This document shows positions 1 to 9,165 of a stretch of DNA of 64,000 bases, piece by piece. How positions within the stretch are numbered: position 1 is the stretch's first letter; every line of letters starts with the position of its first letter. Location of the stretch: NCBI RefSeq assembly GCF_014204525.1, contig NZ_JACHLP010000006.1, positions 228,360 to 292,359 of the forward strand. Reading direction: 5' to 3'. Below the pieces are notes generated by a model. It was not told the origin of the DNA and searched no databases. It saw only the letters and a list, made by a program, of their open reading frames with translations. Made by a program: the position numbers and the translations under genes. The DNA is from Roseateles oligotrophus (GTDB lineage: Bacteria; Pseudomonadota; Gammaproteobacteria; Burkholderiales; Burkholderiaceae_C).

Positions 1-1250
1 TAGAAGCGCTCGAACACCTGTTCGCGCTGGGCCTCGGGAATGCCGCGCCCGTCATCGCGAACGCTGAAAATCAGCGCATCACCATCGGCCTCCAGGCTCA
101 CCTCGACCCGGCCGCCCGGGGCGGTGTAGCGGATGGCGTTGTCGATCAGGTTGTCGACGATGGAGCAGAACCCCTCGCGCTCCAGGCAGAACAGCAACTG
201 CTCGGGCGCTTGTAGCGACAGCTCGATGCCGCGCGGCCTGGCCAGGCCGGCCAGCAGGGCAACGCGGGCGCGCAGCAGGTCGGCGGCGTCCAGCCGGCTG
301 GGGGTCCAGGGGCTTTGCTGGGCCTCGGCACGGGCCAGGCTCAGCAACTGGCTCAGCAGATGGGAAACCCGTGCAATGCCCTGCCTGAGGGCGGTGGCGG
401 CACCCTGCCTGGCCTGCCCATCCTGTTCGCTGAGCAGCAAATGGGCCTGGGCGTTGACGGCGGCCAGCGGTGTGCGCAGCTCATGCGCGGCGTCGGCCAG
501 GAAGCGGCGTTCGGCCTCCAGGCGCTGGGCTTCGTGGGCCAGCAGCTCGTTGAGTTCCTTCAGCACCGGCGCCGTCTCGGCATACAGGCGGTCCACTCGC
601 AGAGGTGCCAGGTCGCCGGAGCGGCGTTGCGAGATGCGCTGCGCCAGCTGGCGCAGCGGCGCCAGGCCGCTGCGCACCGAAAACCAGATCACCAGGCCGT
701 GCCAGAGGAAGACGCCCAGCTGGCCCGTTAGCACATTGGCCAGCACCGGCAGCACGGCGGCCAGGCTCAGCGTCTCGGCCTCGGCCACCTGCAACCACAG
801 CCGGCCCTGGCTGTCCGCCAGGCTGAGTACCCGCCAGGCCTGGCCATCATGGTGGCTCTGGCTTTCGGCCTCGGCCAGGGCGGCCAGGGCCTGCTCAGGC
901 GCACCGGCGCTGCGGTAAAGCAGGCGGCCCTCGCGGCTCCAGACCTGATAGATGGGCGCACCGGCGGCGCCCAGCAGATCGCGGCTGCTGGCCTGCAGCA
1001 GGGCTTGCTCCGTCAGGCGCAAGCTGTTGTGCAGCGCCGGCCCGGCCGCGGCATTGGCGCTGGCGGCCTCGGCCAGGATGCGGGCCTGCTGCTGCAGGCG
1101 CGCCTGTACCGTGCTGCGGTCGCCCTGCAAGGCCTGCCAGCTGATGAGGGCCGCGAGCACCAGCCAGGCCAGCACCAGGGCCAGGGCCTGCCAGGCGATC
1201 AGCCGCGAGATCAGCGAGGGATGCGGGCCCGGCCGCTGCCCGGCCTTCAT
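1..1250 (-). CDS. OmpR-partner sensor histidine kinase (QseC/TctE-like), C-terminus off the window
   Basis: Inner-membrane sensor kinase that should phosphorylate the response regulator encoded just upstream. The ATG at 1250 overlaps the regulator's stop as ATGA, so the pair is translationally coupled. A first membrane segment lies at about residues 13-36, followed by a periplasmic domain, a second membrane segment and HAMP-like linker. The H-box is ADAAHELRTP with phosphoacceptor His256. The N-box VDNLIDNAIRY and the start of the G1 box, RDDGRGIPE, are present. The reading frame runs off the left edge before the G2 box, so roughly the last 40 residues are missing. The signal sensed cannot be told from sequence. 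Confidence 0.9.
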   Translation of the reverse strand, partial: MKAGQRPGPHPSLISRLIAWQALALVLAWLVLAALISWQALQGDRSTVQARLQQQARILAEAASANAAAGPALHNSLRLTEQALLQASSRDLLGAAGAPIYQVWSREGRLLYRSAGAPEQALAALAEAESQSHHDGQAWRVLSLADSQGRLWLQVAEAETLSLAAVLPVLANVLTGQLGVFLWHGLVIWFSVRSGLAPLRQLAQRISQRRSGDLAPLRVDRLYAETAPVLKELNELLAHEAQRLEAERRFLADAAHELRTPLAAVNAQAHLLLSEQDGQARQGAATALRQGIARVSHLLSQLLSLARAEAQQSPWTPSRLDAADLLRARVALLAGLARPRGIELSLQAPEQLLFCLEREGFCSIVDNLIDNAIRYTAPGGRVEVSLEADGDALIFSVRDDGRGIPEAQREQVFERF

Positions 1251-1936
1251 ACCGGCTGCACCGGGCATTCTTCGGCGGCCGGCAGATCCAGCACATAGCC
1301 CACGCCGCGCACCGTGCCTATCCAGGCATTGCCGAGTTTTTTGCGCAGCTTGCAGACATGCACATCGGTGGCATTGCTGTCCAGAGTGTCGGCAATGCTG
1401 TGGCTGGCTTCGATCTGGGCGCGCGTCAGCACACGGCCGGGCTCGGCGGCCAGGGCCAGCAGGATTTCGTACTCGCGCACCGAGAGCTTGACCTCCTGCC
1501 CACTCAAGCAAACGCGGCGCCGGCTGGTGTCTATGCTCAGCGGACCCAACTGCCAGACATTGCTGGCCTGGCCGCTATTGCGGCGCAGCAGGGCGCGTAC
1601 GCGGGACAGCAGCTCCTCCATCGCAAAAGGCTTGCCCAGATAGTCGTCGGCACCCGCGTCCAGGCCCAGCACCCGCTCGCCCACGCTGTCGCGCGCGGTG
1701 ATCATCATCACCGGCATGGCCCGCCCGAGCTGGCGGAACCAGGCCAGCAGATCCAGGCCCAGCTCGTCGGGCAGGCCGATGTCCAGCAGCAGCAGGGCGT
1801 AGTCGGTGGTGATCAGAAAGCGCCTGGCGTCGCCGCCATTGCGCAGCCAGACCACCTGGTAGCCGGCCATGGTGAGCACCCGCTGCAGCGAGGTGCCCAG
1901 GGGAATATCGTCTTCAACAAGAAGGATGTTGGGCAT
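1247..1936 (-). CDS. OmpR/PhoB-family response regulator
   Basis: DNA-binding response regulator of 229 aa, first gene of a two-gene operon with the overlapping kinase. Receiver domain at residues 1-115 with acidic pair Asp9/Asp10, phosphoacceptor Asp52 (LLLLDIGLP) and Lys102 (GKPFA). A winged-helix effector domain fills residues 130-222, ending in the typical VRGVGYVLD wing. It is divergent from a DUF3060 lipoprotein and a MipA/OmpV gene. The 200-bp gap holds phased CTTCAT repeats that look like this regulator's own operator. QseB, PmrA and TctD are the nearest named families; none can be chosen with confidence. Confidence 0.93.
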   Translation of the reverse strand: MPNILLVEDDIPLGTSLQRVLTMAGYQVVWLRNGGDARRFLITTDYALLLLDIGLPDELGLDLLAWFRQLGRAMPVMMITARDSVGERVLGLDAGADDYLGKPFAMEELLSRVRALLRRNSGQASNVWQLGPLSIDTSRRRVCLSGQEVKLSVREYEILLALAAEPGRVLTRAQIEASHSIADTLDSNATDVHVCKLRKKLGNAWIGTVRGVGYVLDLPAAEECPVQPV

Positions 1937-2037
1937 GCGGGGCCGTGTTCGTGGATGCGTCTAGAAACGCTGTTACTGATTGCAGCGGCGGATTCTAGAA
2001 GTGTGTGCTGGCCATTGGGCGAGCGGGCCGGAGCAGG

Positions 2038-2087
2038 CTTCATCAAGCCTTCATTTGGGCCTCGTGGCCGCTTCATGCAGCCTTCAT
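2038..2087 (+). promoter_or_regulatory. Phased CTTCAT direct repeats, candidate response-regulator operator
   Basis: CTTCAT occurs at 2038, 2049, 2071 and 2082, with start-to-start spacings of 11, 22 and 11 bp. A degenerate copy (CCTCGT) sits at 2060, filling the missing turn. Tandem half-sites about 11 bp apart are the classic architecture of PhoB/OmpR-family operators. The array lies between the divergent regulator gene (start 1936) and the DUF3060 gene (start 2136), about 50 bp before the latter. Binding by the adjacent regulator is inference. Confidence 0.6.
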
Positions 2088-2135
2088 TTGCCCGGCCGCA
2101 GACTGCGCACCGTTCTTCCACTCCCTGTGTTTGCC

Positions 2136-2516
2136 ATGAAACGATTTTTATCCGGCCGCCGTCGCCTGGTGTCGCTGAGTCTGATCTGCATGCTGGGTCT
2201 GCTCAGCGCCTGTGGCGGCAGTTCCGAAGAGGACGGGCGCTACCTGATCGATGGCCTGGGCTTGAGCGTCAATATCGACAAGACCGGCCTCTACGACGTC
2301 GAGATCAGCGGCGCCCGCAACGAGGTCTCCGTCGCCGCCAACAACACGGTGGCCAAGCTGCTGATCACGGGCTTCAACAACACCATACGCGTCAAGCCCG
2401 GCGCCAGCATCCAGCACATCGATTTCAGCGGCAGCGGCAACACCGTCTATGTGCCGCGCGGTTTCAAGACCCGGGTCAGCAAGGCCGGCGCCAACAACGA
2501 TGTGATCGAAGTTTGA
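2136..2516 (+). CDS. DUF3060-type lipoprotein
   Basis: Small exported lipoprotein of 126 aa. An n-region rich in Lys/Arg, a hydrophobic segment and the lipobox LLSAC put the lipidated cysteine at residue 26. The rest has the short repeating strands of DUF3060 (GARNEVSVAAN, GFNNTIRVK, GSGNTVYVP), which suggest a small beta-helix. The ATG at 2136 was chosen over upstream starts because it gives a clean lipoprotein signal. It lies downstream of the phased repeats and 52 bp before a MipA/OmpV gene, so the three are probably a target unit of the divergent two-component system. Function of DUF3060 is unknown. Confidence 0.8.
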   Translation: MKRFLSGRRRLVSLSLICMLGLLSACGGSSEEDGRYLIDGLGLSVNIDKTGLYDVEISGARNEVSVAANNTVAKLLITGFNNTIRVKPGASIQHIDFSGSGNTVYVPRGFKTRVSKAGANNDVIEV

Positions 2517-2568
2517 GCCGCCCTGTGCGCGCCATATTGACCTTTCTCCAATTCCCGAGAGTGACCCC

Positions 2569-3402
2569 ATGAAAATTCTTGCCATCGTCGGCCTGATGTT
2601 ACTGAGTGCCTGCCAGCTGAGTGCGCAAGCCCAGACTGCGCCCCCATCAAAGACCTCCAACGAGCTCGCATCCAAGGAGGCGGGCGAGAGCTCCTGGACC
2701 CATCGCTGGGGCGTGGGTTTCGCGGCCTTCCCCAAATACCCCGGCTCGGATCGATTCTGGGCCCTGCCGGTGCCGCTGCTGGAGTCGCGCTACCGCGAGC
2801 GTTTCTTCATCAGCACGGTACATGGCCTTGGGGTGGAGGGTCAGGTCTTGCCTGGTCTGCGTCTGGGCGCCTCGCTCCTGCCTGATCTGTATCTGCGCCG
2901 CAGCCAGGACTTGCCGGAGCGCTTTGCCAAGCTCGATGAGATCAAGCTGGCGCCCGCACTGCGCATCAGTGCCGAACTCAGTCACGGCCCCTGGGTGATG
3001 CAGTGGATCAGCAGCACCCGGCTGGGGCGTTTGAATTCATGGGGCAAGCCGGCGGAGCAGGGCAGTTCCTTGCAGATGGAGGCCGGCTACGGCCTGGTCG
3101 CCGCGCCGGGCCTGGCCTTGGCGGCGGGGGTGTCGGCGCAATGGATGGATGCCAAGCTGGCCAATACCTTGCTGGGCATCAATGCCGCACAAGCGCAGGC
3201 CACGGGCCAGTCGATCTACACCCTGGGCTCGGGCGTCAAGAATCTGGGCCTGTTTGCGCGGGCTCACTACCAATGGGACGCCGACTGGCAGTTGCAAGGT
3301 CGCTTGGCCGTGCAGCAGCTGCGCGGCGATGCCGCCAACAGCCCGCTGGTCCAGCGGCGCCTGCAGCCCGAGCTGTTCCTGAGCCTCAGTCGCGGGTTTT
3401 AA
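2569..3402 (+). CDS. MipA/OmpV family outer-membrane protein
   Basis: Predicted outer-membrane beta-barrel of 277 aa with an N-terminal signal and the family hallmark FPKYPGSD near residue 55. The sequence alternates aromatic strands and ends in Phe, as expected for barrel insertion. MipA of E. coli scaffolds murein hydrolases and synthases; OmpV proteins are often controlled by two-component systems, which fits the adjacent regulator-kinase pair. The signal contains LLSACQ, which also matches a lipobox. That is unusual for this family, so either lipidation at Cys15 or ordinary cleavage after AQA is possible. Probably co-transcribed with the DUF3060 gene. Confidence 0.85.
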   Translation: MKILAIVGLMLLSACQLSAQAQTAPPSKTSNELASKEAGESSWTHRWGVGFAAFPKYPGSDRFWALPVPLLESRYRERFFISTVHGLGVEGQVLPGLRLGASLLPDLYLRRSQDLPERFAKLDEIKLAPALRISAELSHGPWVMQWISSTRLGRLNSWGKPAEQGSSLQMEAGYGLVAAPGLALAAGVSAQWMDAKLANTLLGINAAQAQATGQSIYTLGSGVKNLGLFARAHYQWDADWQLQGRLAVQQLRGDAANSPLVQRRLQPELFLSLSRGF

Positions 3403-3426
3403 GACCAGGGCTCAGCGCCGCTCAGC

Positions 3427-5676
3427 TCAGCCGGGCTGGGTCTGCTGCTCCATCCACTGCTCCAGCTGATCGGCAGCCATGGGGCGGGCGAAGAGATAAC
3501 CCTGGCCTTCGTGGCAACCCAGCGCCAGCAGTTGCTGGCGCTGCTCTTCGCCTTCGATGCCTTCGGCGATCACGGTCAGGCCCAGGCCGCGGCCCAGATT
3601 GATGACCATTTGCGCGATGGTGGAGCCGGCCGTCGAGCTTTGGGCCTCGCGCACAAAGGCACGGTCGATCTTGAGCCGGTCCACGTCCAACTGGCGCAGA
3701 TGGCTGAGCGAGGAGAAGCCGGTGCCGAAGTCGTCGATGGCCACGGTGATGCCGCAGCGCTTGATCTCGGCCAGCACATGCATCACCAGCTCGGTGTCCT
3801 CCATGGCCATGGATTCGGTGATTTCCAGTTCCAGATTGTGGCCGTTGATGCCGATGTCGCGCAGAGCGCGCTGCAAGGTGGCGATGAAATCAGGGTGACG
3901 GAACTGTGCCAGTGAGACGTTCACGCACATGCGGAAGTCGGGGTAGCCCAGCTCCAGCATGCGTTTGACCTGGTGGCAGGCGGTGCGCAGCACGAATTCG
4001 CCGATGCTGATGATGAGGCCGGATTTTTCGGCCAGCGGGATGAACTGATCGGGCGGGACGAAATTGCCCTCCTCGGTGCGCCAGCGCAGCAAGGCCTCGG
4101 CGCCGATGCTGCGGCCGCTCTCCAGTTCCACCTGGGGTTGGTAGACCACGAAGAGGCGGTTCTCCTCGAAGCCGGCCCGCAAGCCCTTGAGCAGCTTGAA
4201 GCGCTCGCGCGCGTCGGTGCCCATGGCCGAAGAGAAGTATTGTGAGGAGCCGCGGTGCTGCGCCTTGGCCTGCTTGAGCGCAATCTGCGCATCCAGCAGC
4301 AGCTCCGAGCCGACGGCGGTCGAGTCTTGCAGGCGCACCAGGCCGGTGGTGGCCGAGAGCTGCAGGCGCTCGCCAGCCACCGAAAACTGTTCGCTGAAAA
4401 CGGCGTGAATGGCGTCTGCACAGACCTGTTGGCTGGGGCCCAGCAGGCCGAAGGTATCGGCGCCGACCCGCGCCATGGCGGTGTTGAAGCCCAGCCTGCC
4501 ACCCAAGCGCACGACCACGGCCTGCAGGACTTGATCGCCGAAATGATGGCCGAAGGCATCGTTGATGTCGGAGAAATCGTCGATATCGATCAAGGCCAGG
4601 GTGATGCCGTCCGGATCCTTGAGGTTTTTGTCCAGCAGCTCGACAAAGCGGTTGCGGTTGGGCAGGCGCAGCAACTGGTCGTTATAGGCCTGGTCCAGCA
4701 ACTGGCTGTAGAGCACGACGTTTTCCAGGCCCACCGAGATATTGGCGCAGAAGGCACGCAGCAGGCGCTGATCCAGCTCACCCAGCTTGCGACCCACATC
4801 CACCAGGGCCGCCATGGGCCGGCCGTTGGAGAGGCCGAAGTAGAGGCAGGTGCCGTCTTCGTAAATACTCTCGCGTGCCTCCAGACAGCGCTGCAGGGGT
4901 TCACGCACCGAGGCAATCGGCACGCTGGCCAGGGGGCAGTCTGTGAGGCCGCTGTACTGGCCGGCCGCGGCGACGATACGCATATCGCTGCTGGCCTCAT
5001 TGCCGACCTGGGCGCAGACCAGGCCCTCGGGCAGGATGCCCAGCATGGCGCAGATCTGCGTGACCACGCCTTCGGAGAAGCGCTGCAGGCCGCGCAAGCG
5101 GCTCAGCTCGGTGCTGGCCTCGACAATCATTTCCAGGCCGCGCCGGTTGGCTTCCAGCGAGCAGATCTGGCGGTAGGAGCGGATGGCGGCGGTCAGCACC
5201 GTGTAGAGCCGGGTGCGGGTCAGCTCGGATTTGGTCTTGTAGTCGTTGATGTCATAGGCCTGCACCGTCTCGATCTCGGGGGCATAGCCGGGTTGGCCGG
5301 TGCGCAGCACGATGCGGATGGAGGCCAGCTGCAGATCGTCGCGGATATAACGCACCAGTTGCAGGCCCGAGTCCTCCGACTCCATCACCACATCCAGCAG
5401 CACGACGGCGAGGTCGGTCTCGTGGGCCAGCACATAACGGGCTTCGGTGGCGGAGCTGGCATGCAGAAAACTCAGCGGCAAGCCTTCCACCAAAAGGCCT
5501 TGCATGGCCAGCTCGGTGGCCTTGTGAACGTCACTATCGTCATCGACGATCAGGATGCGCCAGGGCTTGCCGAGAGCGGCAAGATCCTGTTCGCTCGGTT
5601 CCGGGCCATCCAGGAATTCCAGCAAATCGTCATCACCCTGGGTCTCAGAGCGCATCGGACTGTGTGTCTCTTGCAT
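3427..5676 (-). CDS. REC-DUF3369-GGDEF-EAL protein, likely c-di-GMP phosphodiesterase
   Basis: Cytoplasmic multidomain response regulator of 749 aa. Receiver at about residues 40-165 with Asp95 (LLDVVME) as phosphoacceptor. A DUF3369 sensor-like domain follows to about residue 330, then GGDEF to about 480 and EAL to about 740. The GGDEF signature is degenerate (GADTF), so cyclase activity is unlikely. The EAL domain keeps EALLRW, VNVSL, ITES, DDFGTGFSSL, LKID and AEGIE, so c-di-GMP hydrolysis is expected. The ATG at 5676 gives a natural length; a longer frame begins at 5772 but adds unconserved sequence. No kinase gene is adjacent. Confidence 0.9.
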   Translation of the reverse strand: MQETHSPMRSETQGDDDLLEFLDGPEPSEQDLAALGKPWRILIVDDDSDVHKATELAMQGLLVEGLPLSFLHASSATEARYVLAHETDLAVVLLDVVMESEDSGLQLVRYIRDDLQLASIRIVLRTGQPGYAPEIETVQAYDINDYKTKSELTRTRLYTVLTAAIRSYRQICSLEANRRGLEMIVEASTELSRLRGLQRFSEGVVTQICAMLGILPEGLVCAQVGNEASSDMRIVAAAGQYSGLTDCPLASVPIASVREPLQRCLEARESIYEDGTCLYFGLSNGRPMAALVDVGRKLGELDQRLLRAFCANISVGLENVVLYSQLLDQAYNDQLLRLPNRNRFVELLDKNLKDPDGITLALIDIDDFSDINDAFGHHFGDQVLQAVVVRLGGRLGFNTAMARVGADTFGLLGPSQQVCADAIHAVFSEQFSVAGERLQLSATTGLVRLQDSTAVGSELLLDAQIALKQAKAQHRGSSQYFSSAMGTDARERFKLLKGLRAGFEENRLFVVYQPQVELESGRSIGAEALLRWRTEEGNFVPPDQFIPLAEKSGLIISIGEFVLRTACHQVKRMLELGYPDFRMCVNVSLAQFRHPDFIATLQRALRDIGINGHNLELEITESMAMEDTELVMHVLAEIKRCGITVAIDDFGTGFSSLSHLRQLDVDRLKIDRAFVREAQSSTAGSTIAQMVINLGRGLGLTVIAEGIEGEEQRQQLLALGCHEGQGYLFARPMAADQLEQWMEQQTQPG

Positions 5677-5860
5677 GGGGGGGGCTATGCTCCAGCCGAT
5701 AGATTGACAATGGTGCAAGGGTATTCGATTCTTTCCGACATCGCCATGCTCGCGGTGGCGTCTTCGCCGCATTCAAGCGACGGAGTGCTCGGTTATAAAC
5801 GATTTGCCGCTCGCTTGATCCGTACAAGAGCGCAACAGTTTTCAATTTTTGGGGGTGGGC

Positions 5861-6262
5861 ATGGGCGAAGAGCAAAGATCAAGTCAGGCGCAGCAGACGG
5901 AGCCGGGTCTGTGCGCCAGCCTGCGGCGCTTGGGGCAGCATGGCCTGGAGCTGTTGCAGAACCGGGTGGAGCTGGTTTCCATCGAGCTGGAGGCCGAGAA
6001 GCTGCGCCTGTTTGCCGCGCTGGCCCAGACCTTGATGGCCTTGCTGCTGGCGATTGCCGGCCTGGGCCTGCTGAGCGCCGGCCTGCTGCTGCTGAGCCCC
6101 GAGGCCTGGCGCTGGTTGTGCGCCTTGCTGATGGCCGCCGCTTATTTTGCTTTGGCCTGGTATTGCTGGAACAAAGCCAGCCGCAGCCTGAGCCAGAAGG
6201 GTGGAGCCTTCGCGGGCAGCATGGCCGAATTGGCGCGTGACCGTGCAGCGCTGGGGGACTGA
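5861..6262 (+). CDS. Phage-holin-family (YqjE-like) membrane protein
   Basis: 133-aa protein of the holin_X/YqjE type (PF07332-like). A hydrophilic N-terminus contains an amphipathic stretch. Two close hydrophobic helices follow (LMALLLAIAGLGLL and WLCALLMAAAYFALAW), then a charged tail. The name reflects family resemblance; no lysis cassette is nearby. ATG 5861 follows a G-rich ribosome site (5851-5859); an in-frame TTG at 5849 is less likely. It is 3 bp from a YqjK-like gene, the same order as the enterobacterial yqjE-yqjK pair, which points to a cell-envelope or ribosome-hibernation-linked membrane role rather than phage origin. Confidence 0.75.
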   Translation: MGEEQRSSQAQQTEPGLCASLRRLGQHGLELLQNRVELVSIELEAEKLRLFAALAQTLMALLLAIAGLGLLSAGLLLLSPEAWRWLCALLMAAAYFALAWYCWNKASRSLSQKGGAFAGSMAELARDRAALGD

Positions 6263-6265
6263 ACC

Positions 6266-6592
6266 ATGTTCAAACAAGAATTGGCCGAACTCAAGCAGCG
6301 CGAACTGGCCCTGCGCCTGCGCAATATCGAGTTACGTGGAGAGATCCGCCGCGAGGCGCAAGTCTTCCGCCAGCCCCTGGGCTGGTGGGGTTTGGCCGGC
6401 GGTGCGGCAGGGGCCGGCCTGTTGCTGCGGGGCCTCAAAAAAGGTCCGGGCGCCGCATCCGGCCGCCTGGCGCGCTGGCTGGGTTTTGCCCAGCTGGGCC
6501 TGCGGCTGGCCGGCTTGCTGCGCGAGCTGACGCAGGCCAAGGGCGGCGATCCCGGGTCGGACTCGCAAGCCCCGCCCCAAAACCCTGTTTAG
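6266..6592 (+). CDS. YqjK-like small protein
   Basis: 108-aa protein immediately after the YqjE-like gene. A charged helical N-terminus ([18 protein letters not shown]) is followed by a glycine/alanine-rich hydrophobic stretch around residues 43-56 and a second one near 70-88, then a Pro/Gln-rich tail. It resembles YqjK proteins in length and context; biochemical function is unknown. Its stop at 6592 overlaps the convergent YgiQ stop by 4 bp. Confidence 0.6.
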   Translation: MFKQELAELKQRELALRLRNIELRGEIRREAQVFRQPLGWWGLAGGAAGAGLLLRGLKKGPGAASGRLARWLGFAQLGLRLAGLLRELTQAKGGDPGSDSQAPPQNPV

Positions 6593-9021
6593 CGTTTGCC
6601 GCTGGGCTTGCTGCGCAGGCCGGCGGTCGCCTTGTTGGCGCTGTGCACGCTGCTGCGTGGGCCGGCAGATGAGGCGGCGCGTGGCGCTCCCACGGGCATG
6701 GCGCGCTCGGCGCGGGCCGGGCGTGAGCCGTTGTCGCGTGGCGGCAGGCCGGTGTGCTGGGTCAGGATCTGGCCCCTGAGCGGCTGGCCACGCTGGGCCA
6801 GCGAGGTCTTGGCGCCGGTGGGCGTGGAGTTTTTGCGGCGAGCGCTTTCGTAGCTGCCGTCGGTGATGGGCTGGTAGCTCGGGATCAGATGGTGTTTGCC
6901 GTTACCGATCAGGTCGGCACGGCCCAGGGTTTTGAGCGCCTCGCGCAGCACGGGCCAGTTATTGGCATCGTGGTAGCGCAAAAAGGCCTTGTGCAGGCGG
7001 CGCCGGCGCTCGCCGCGCACGATGTCCACGCTCTCGCTGTCGCGGGTGACTTTCTTCAGCGGGTTCTTGTTGGAGTGGTACATGGCCGTGGCCGTGGCCA
7101 TGGGGCTGGGGTAGAAGGTCTGCACCTGGTCGGCGCGGAAACCGTTGCTCTTCAGCCAGACGGCCAGATTCATCATGTCCTCGTCCGAGGTGCCGGGGTG
7201 GGCGGCGATGAAGTAGGGGATCAGGTACTGCTTCTTGCCGGCTTCCTCGCTGGCGGCGTCGAACATCTTCTTGAAGCGGTCGTAAGTGCCGATGCCGGGC
7301 TTCATCATCTTGGTCAGCGGCCCGTCCTCGGTGTGCTCGGGGGCGATCTTGAGGTAACCGCCTACGTGATGGGTGACCAGCTCCTTCACATACTCGGGCG
7401 ATTGCACGGCCAGGTCGTAGCGCAGGCCCGAGCTGATCAGGATCTTCTTGACGCCCTTCAAGGCCCGCGCGCGGCGGTACATCTTGATCAGCGGGTCGTG
7501 GCTGGTGCTGAGGTTCTGGCAGATGCCGGGGTAGACGCAGCTGGGCTTGCGGCAGGCGGCTTCGATCTCGGGGCTTTTGCAGCCGATGCGGTACATATTG
7601 GCCGTGGGGCCGCCGAGGTCGGAGATGACACCGGTGAAGCCCTTGACCTTGTCGCGCATCTCCTCGATTTCGCGGATCACCGAGTCCTCGCTGCGGCTCT
7701 GGATGATGCGGCCCTCATGCTCGGTGATGGAGCAGAAGGTGCAGCCGCCGAAGCAGCCGCGCATGATGTTGACGCTGAAGCGGATCATCTCCCAGGCCGG
7801 GATCTTGGTCTCGCCGTCGTGGCTGCCGTTCGCGTCGGCATAGCTGGGATGCGGGGCGCGGGCGTAGTTGAGGTCGAAGACATGGTCCATCTCCGGCGTC
7901 GTCAGCGGGATGGGCGGCGGGTTGATCCAGACATCGCGGTCCGCATGGCGCTGCACCAGGGCGCGCGCATTGCCGGGGTTGGTTTCGAGGTGCAGGACGC
8001 GGTTGGCGTGGGCGTAGAGCACGGCGTCGCTCTTGACCTGCTCGTAGGCGGGCAGGCGGATCACGGTGCGCTCGCGCGGCGGCATCTGGATCTTGCCTTC
8101 CAGCGGGGCTTTGGCTGCGGTGCGGTGGATGGTGATGGGCTTGCTTCCGTCGCCAGCCTTGACTTGGCCGGTCACGCAGCCGGCGGCCTTGTCCTCGGCG
8201 GTCTGCTCAATCGTCTGGTAAGGGCTGATGTGCTCGTCCACGCGGCCGGGCAGGTCCACCTCGGTGGAATCCAGCTCGAACCAGCCCTCGGCCGTGGGGT
8301 CATTCGTGCGCCGCATGAAGGCGGTGCCGCGCACATCGGTGATGCTCTCGACGGGCTGGCGGGCGGCCAGGCGGTGGGCGATCTCGACGATGGCGCGCTC
8401 GGCATTGCCATAGAGCAGCAGATCGGCCTTGGAATCGACCAGCACCGAGCGCCGCACCTTGTCCTGCCAGTAGTCGTAGTGCGCGATGCGGCGCAGCGAG
8501 GCCTCGATGCCGCCGATGATGATGGGCACCTCGTTCCAGGCTTCCTTACAGCGCTGGGTGTAGACCAGGGTGGCGCGGTCCGGCCGCTTGCCGCCCTGAC
8601 CGCCGGGGGTGTAGACGTCGTCGCTGCGGATCTTGCGATCGGCCGTGTAGCGGTTGATCATCGAATCCATATTGCCGGCGGCCACGCCGAAGAACAGATT
8701 CGGCTTGCCCAGCACCTTGAAGGCCTCGGCGCTCTGCCAGTCGGGCTGGGCGATGATGCCGACGCGGAAGCCCTGCGCCTCCAGCGTGCGGCCGATCACG
8801 GCCATGCCGAAGCTGGGGTGGTCGACGTAGGCGTCGCCGGTGACGATGATGATGTCGCAGCTATCCCAGCCCAGCTGCTCCATCTCGGCCCGGCTCATGG
8901 GCAGGAAAGGTGCCGGCCCGAAGCGCTTGGCCCAGAACGGCCGGTAGGCCGTCAGGGCTTTGGCATGGCCTGGCCCAGGCTTGGCGGTCTTGGCGGATTT
9001 CGATGGGGTCAGGGCTTGCAT
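6589..9021 (-). CDS. YgiQ family radical SAM protein (UPF0313)
   Basis: 810-aa radical SAM protein. An N-terminal cobalamin-binding-like region ([17 protein letters not shown]) precedes the radical SAM core with cluster motif [16 protein letters not shown] (CxxxCxxC). A basic, low-complexity C-terminal tail follows after about residue 730. Substrate is not established for the family. ATG 9021 was chosen because the family-typical sequence [15 protein letters not shown] starts about 40 residues later; a longer frame from 9135 adds only unconserved residues. Transcribed convergently with the YqjE/K pair. Confidence 0.9.
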   Translation of the reverse strand: MQALTPSKSAKTAKPGPGHAKALTAYRPFWAKRFGPAPFLPMSRAEMEQLGWDSCDIIIVTGDAYVDHPSFGMAVIGRTLEAQGFRVGIIAQPDWQSAEAFKVLGKPNLFFGVAAGNMDSMINRYTADRKIRSDDVYTPGGQGGKRPDRATLVYTQRCKEAWNEVPIIIGGIEASLRRIAHYDYWQDKVRRSVLVDSKADLLLYGNAERAIVEIAHRLAARQPVESITDVRGTAFMRRTNDPTAEGWFELDSTEVDLPGRVDEHISPYQTIEQTAEDKAAGCVTGQVKAGDGSKPITIHRTAAKAPLEGKIQMPPRERTVIRLPAYEQVKSDAVLYAHANRVLHLETNPGNARALVQRHADRDVWINPPPIPLTTPEMDHVFDLNYARAPHPSYADANGSHDGETKIPAWEMIRFSVNIMRGCFGGCTFCSITEHEGRIIQSRSEDSVIREIEEMRDKVKGFTGVISDLGGPTANMYRIGCKSPEIEAACRKPSCVYPGICQNLSTSHDPLIKMYRRARALKGVKKILISSGLRYDLAVQSPEYVKELVTHHVGGYLKIAPEHTEDGPLTKMMKPGIGTYDRFKKMFDAASEEAGKKQYLIPYFIAAHPGTSDEDMMNLAVWLKSNGFRADQVQTFYPSPMATATAMYHSNKNPLKKVTRDSESVDIVRGERRRRLHKAFLRYHDANNWPVLREALKTLGRADLIGNGKHHLIPSYQPITDGSYESARRKNSTPTGAKTSLAQRGQPLRGQILTQHTGLPPRDNGSRPARAERAMPVGAPRAASSAGPRSSVHSANKATAGLRSKPSGKR

Positions 9022-9165
9022 GGCTTGGGCTGGCTGCGCCGGCCCTATGCGTTCGCAATGGGTCGGCTTGAATCGGGGGAGCGGGCGATTGTCCCCTGTC
9101 TGGGACAAACCCGTGCATGGCCTGGTCAAAGCCAAGGCCTTGTGCAGGCCTTGCCTGTGGCTTTT

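Noticed and set aside
5861..6592. Phage lysis cassette suggested by the holin-family protein
   Set aside because: No endolysin, spanin or other phage gene is near; YqjE/YqjK-like chromosomal pair fits better.
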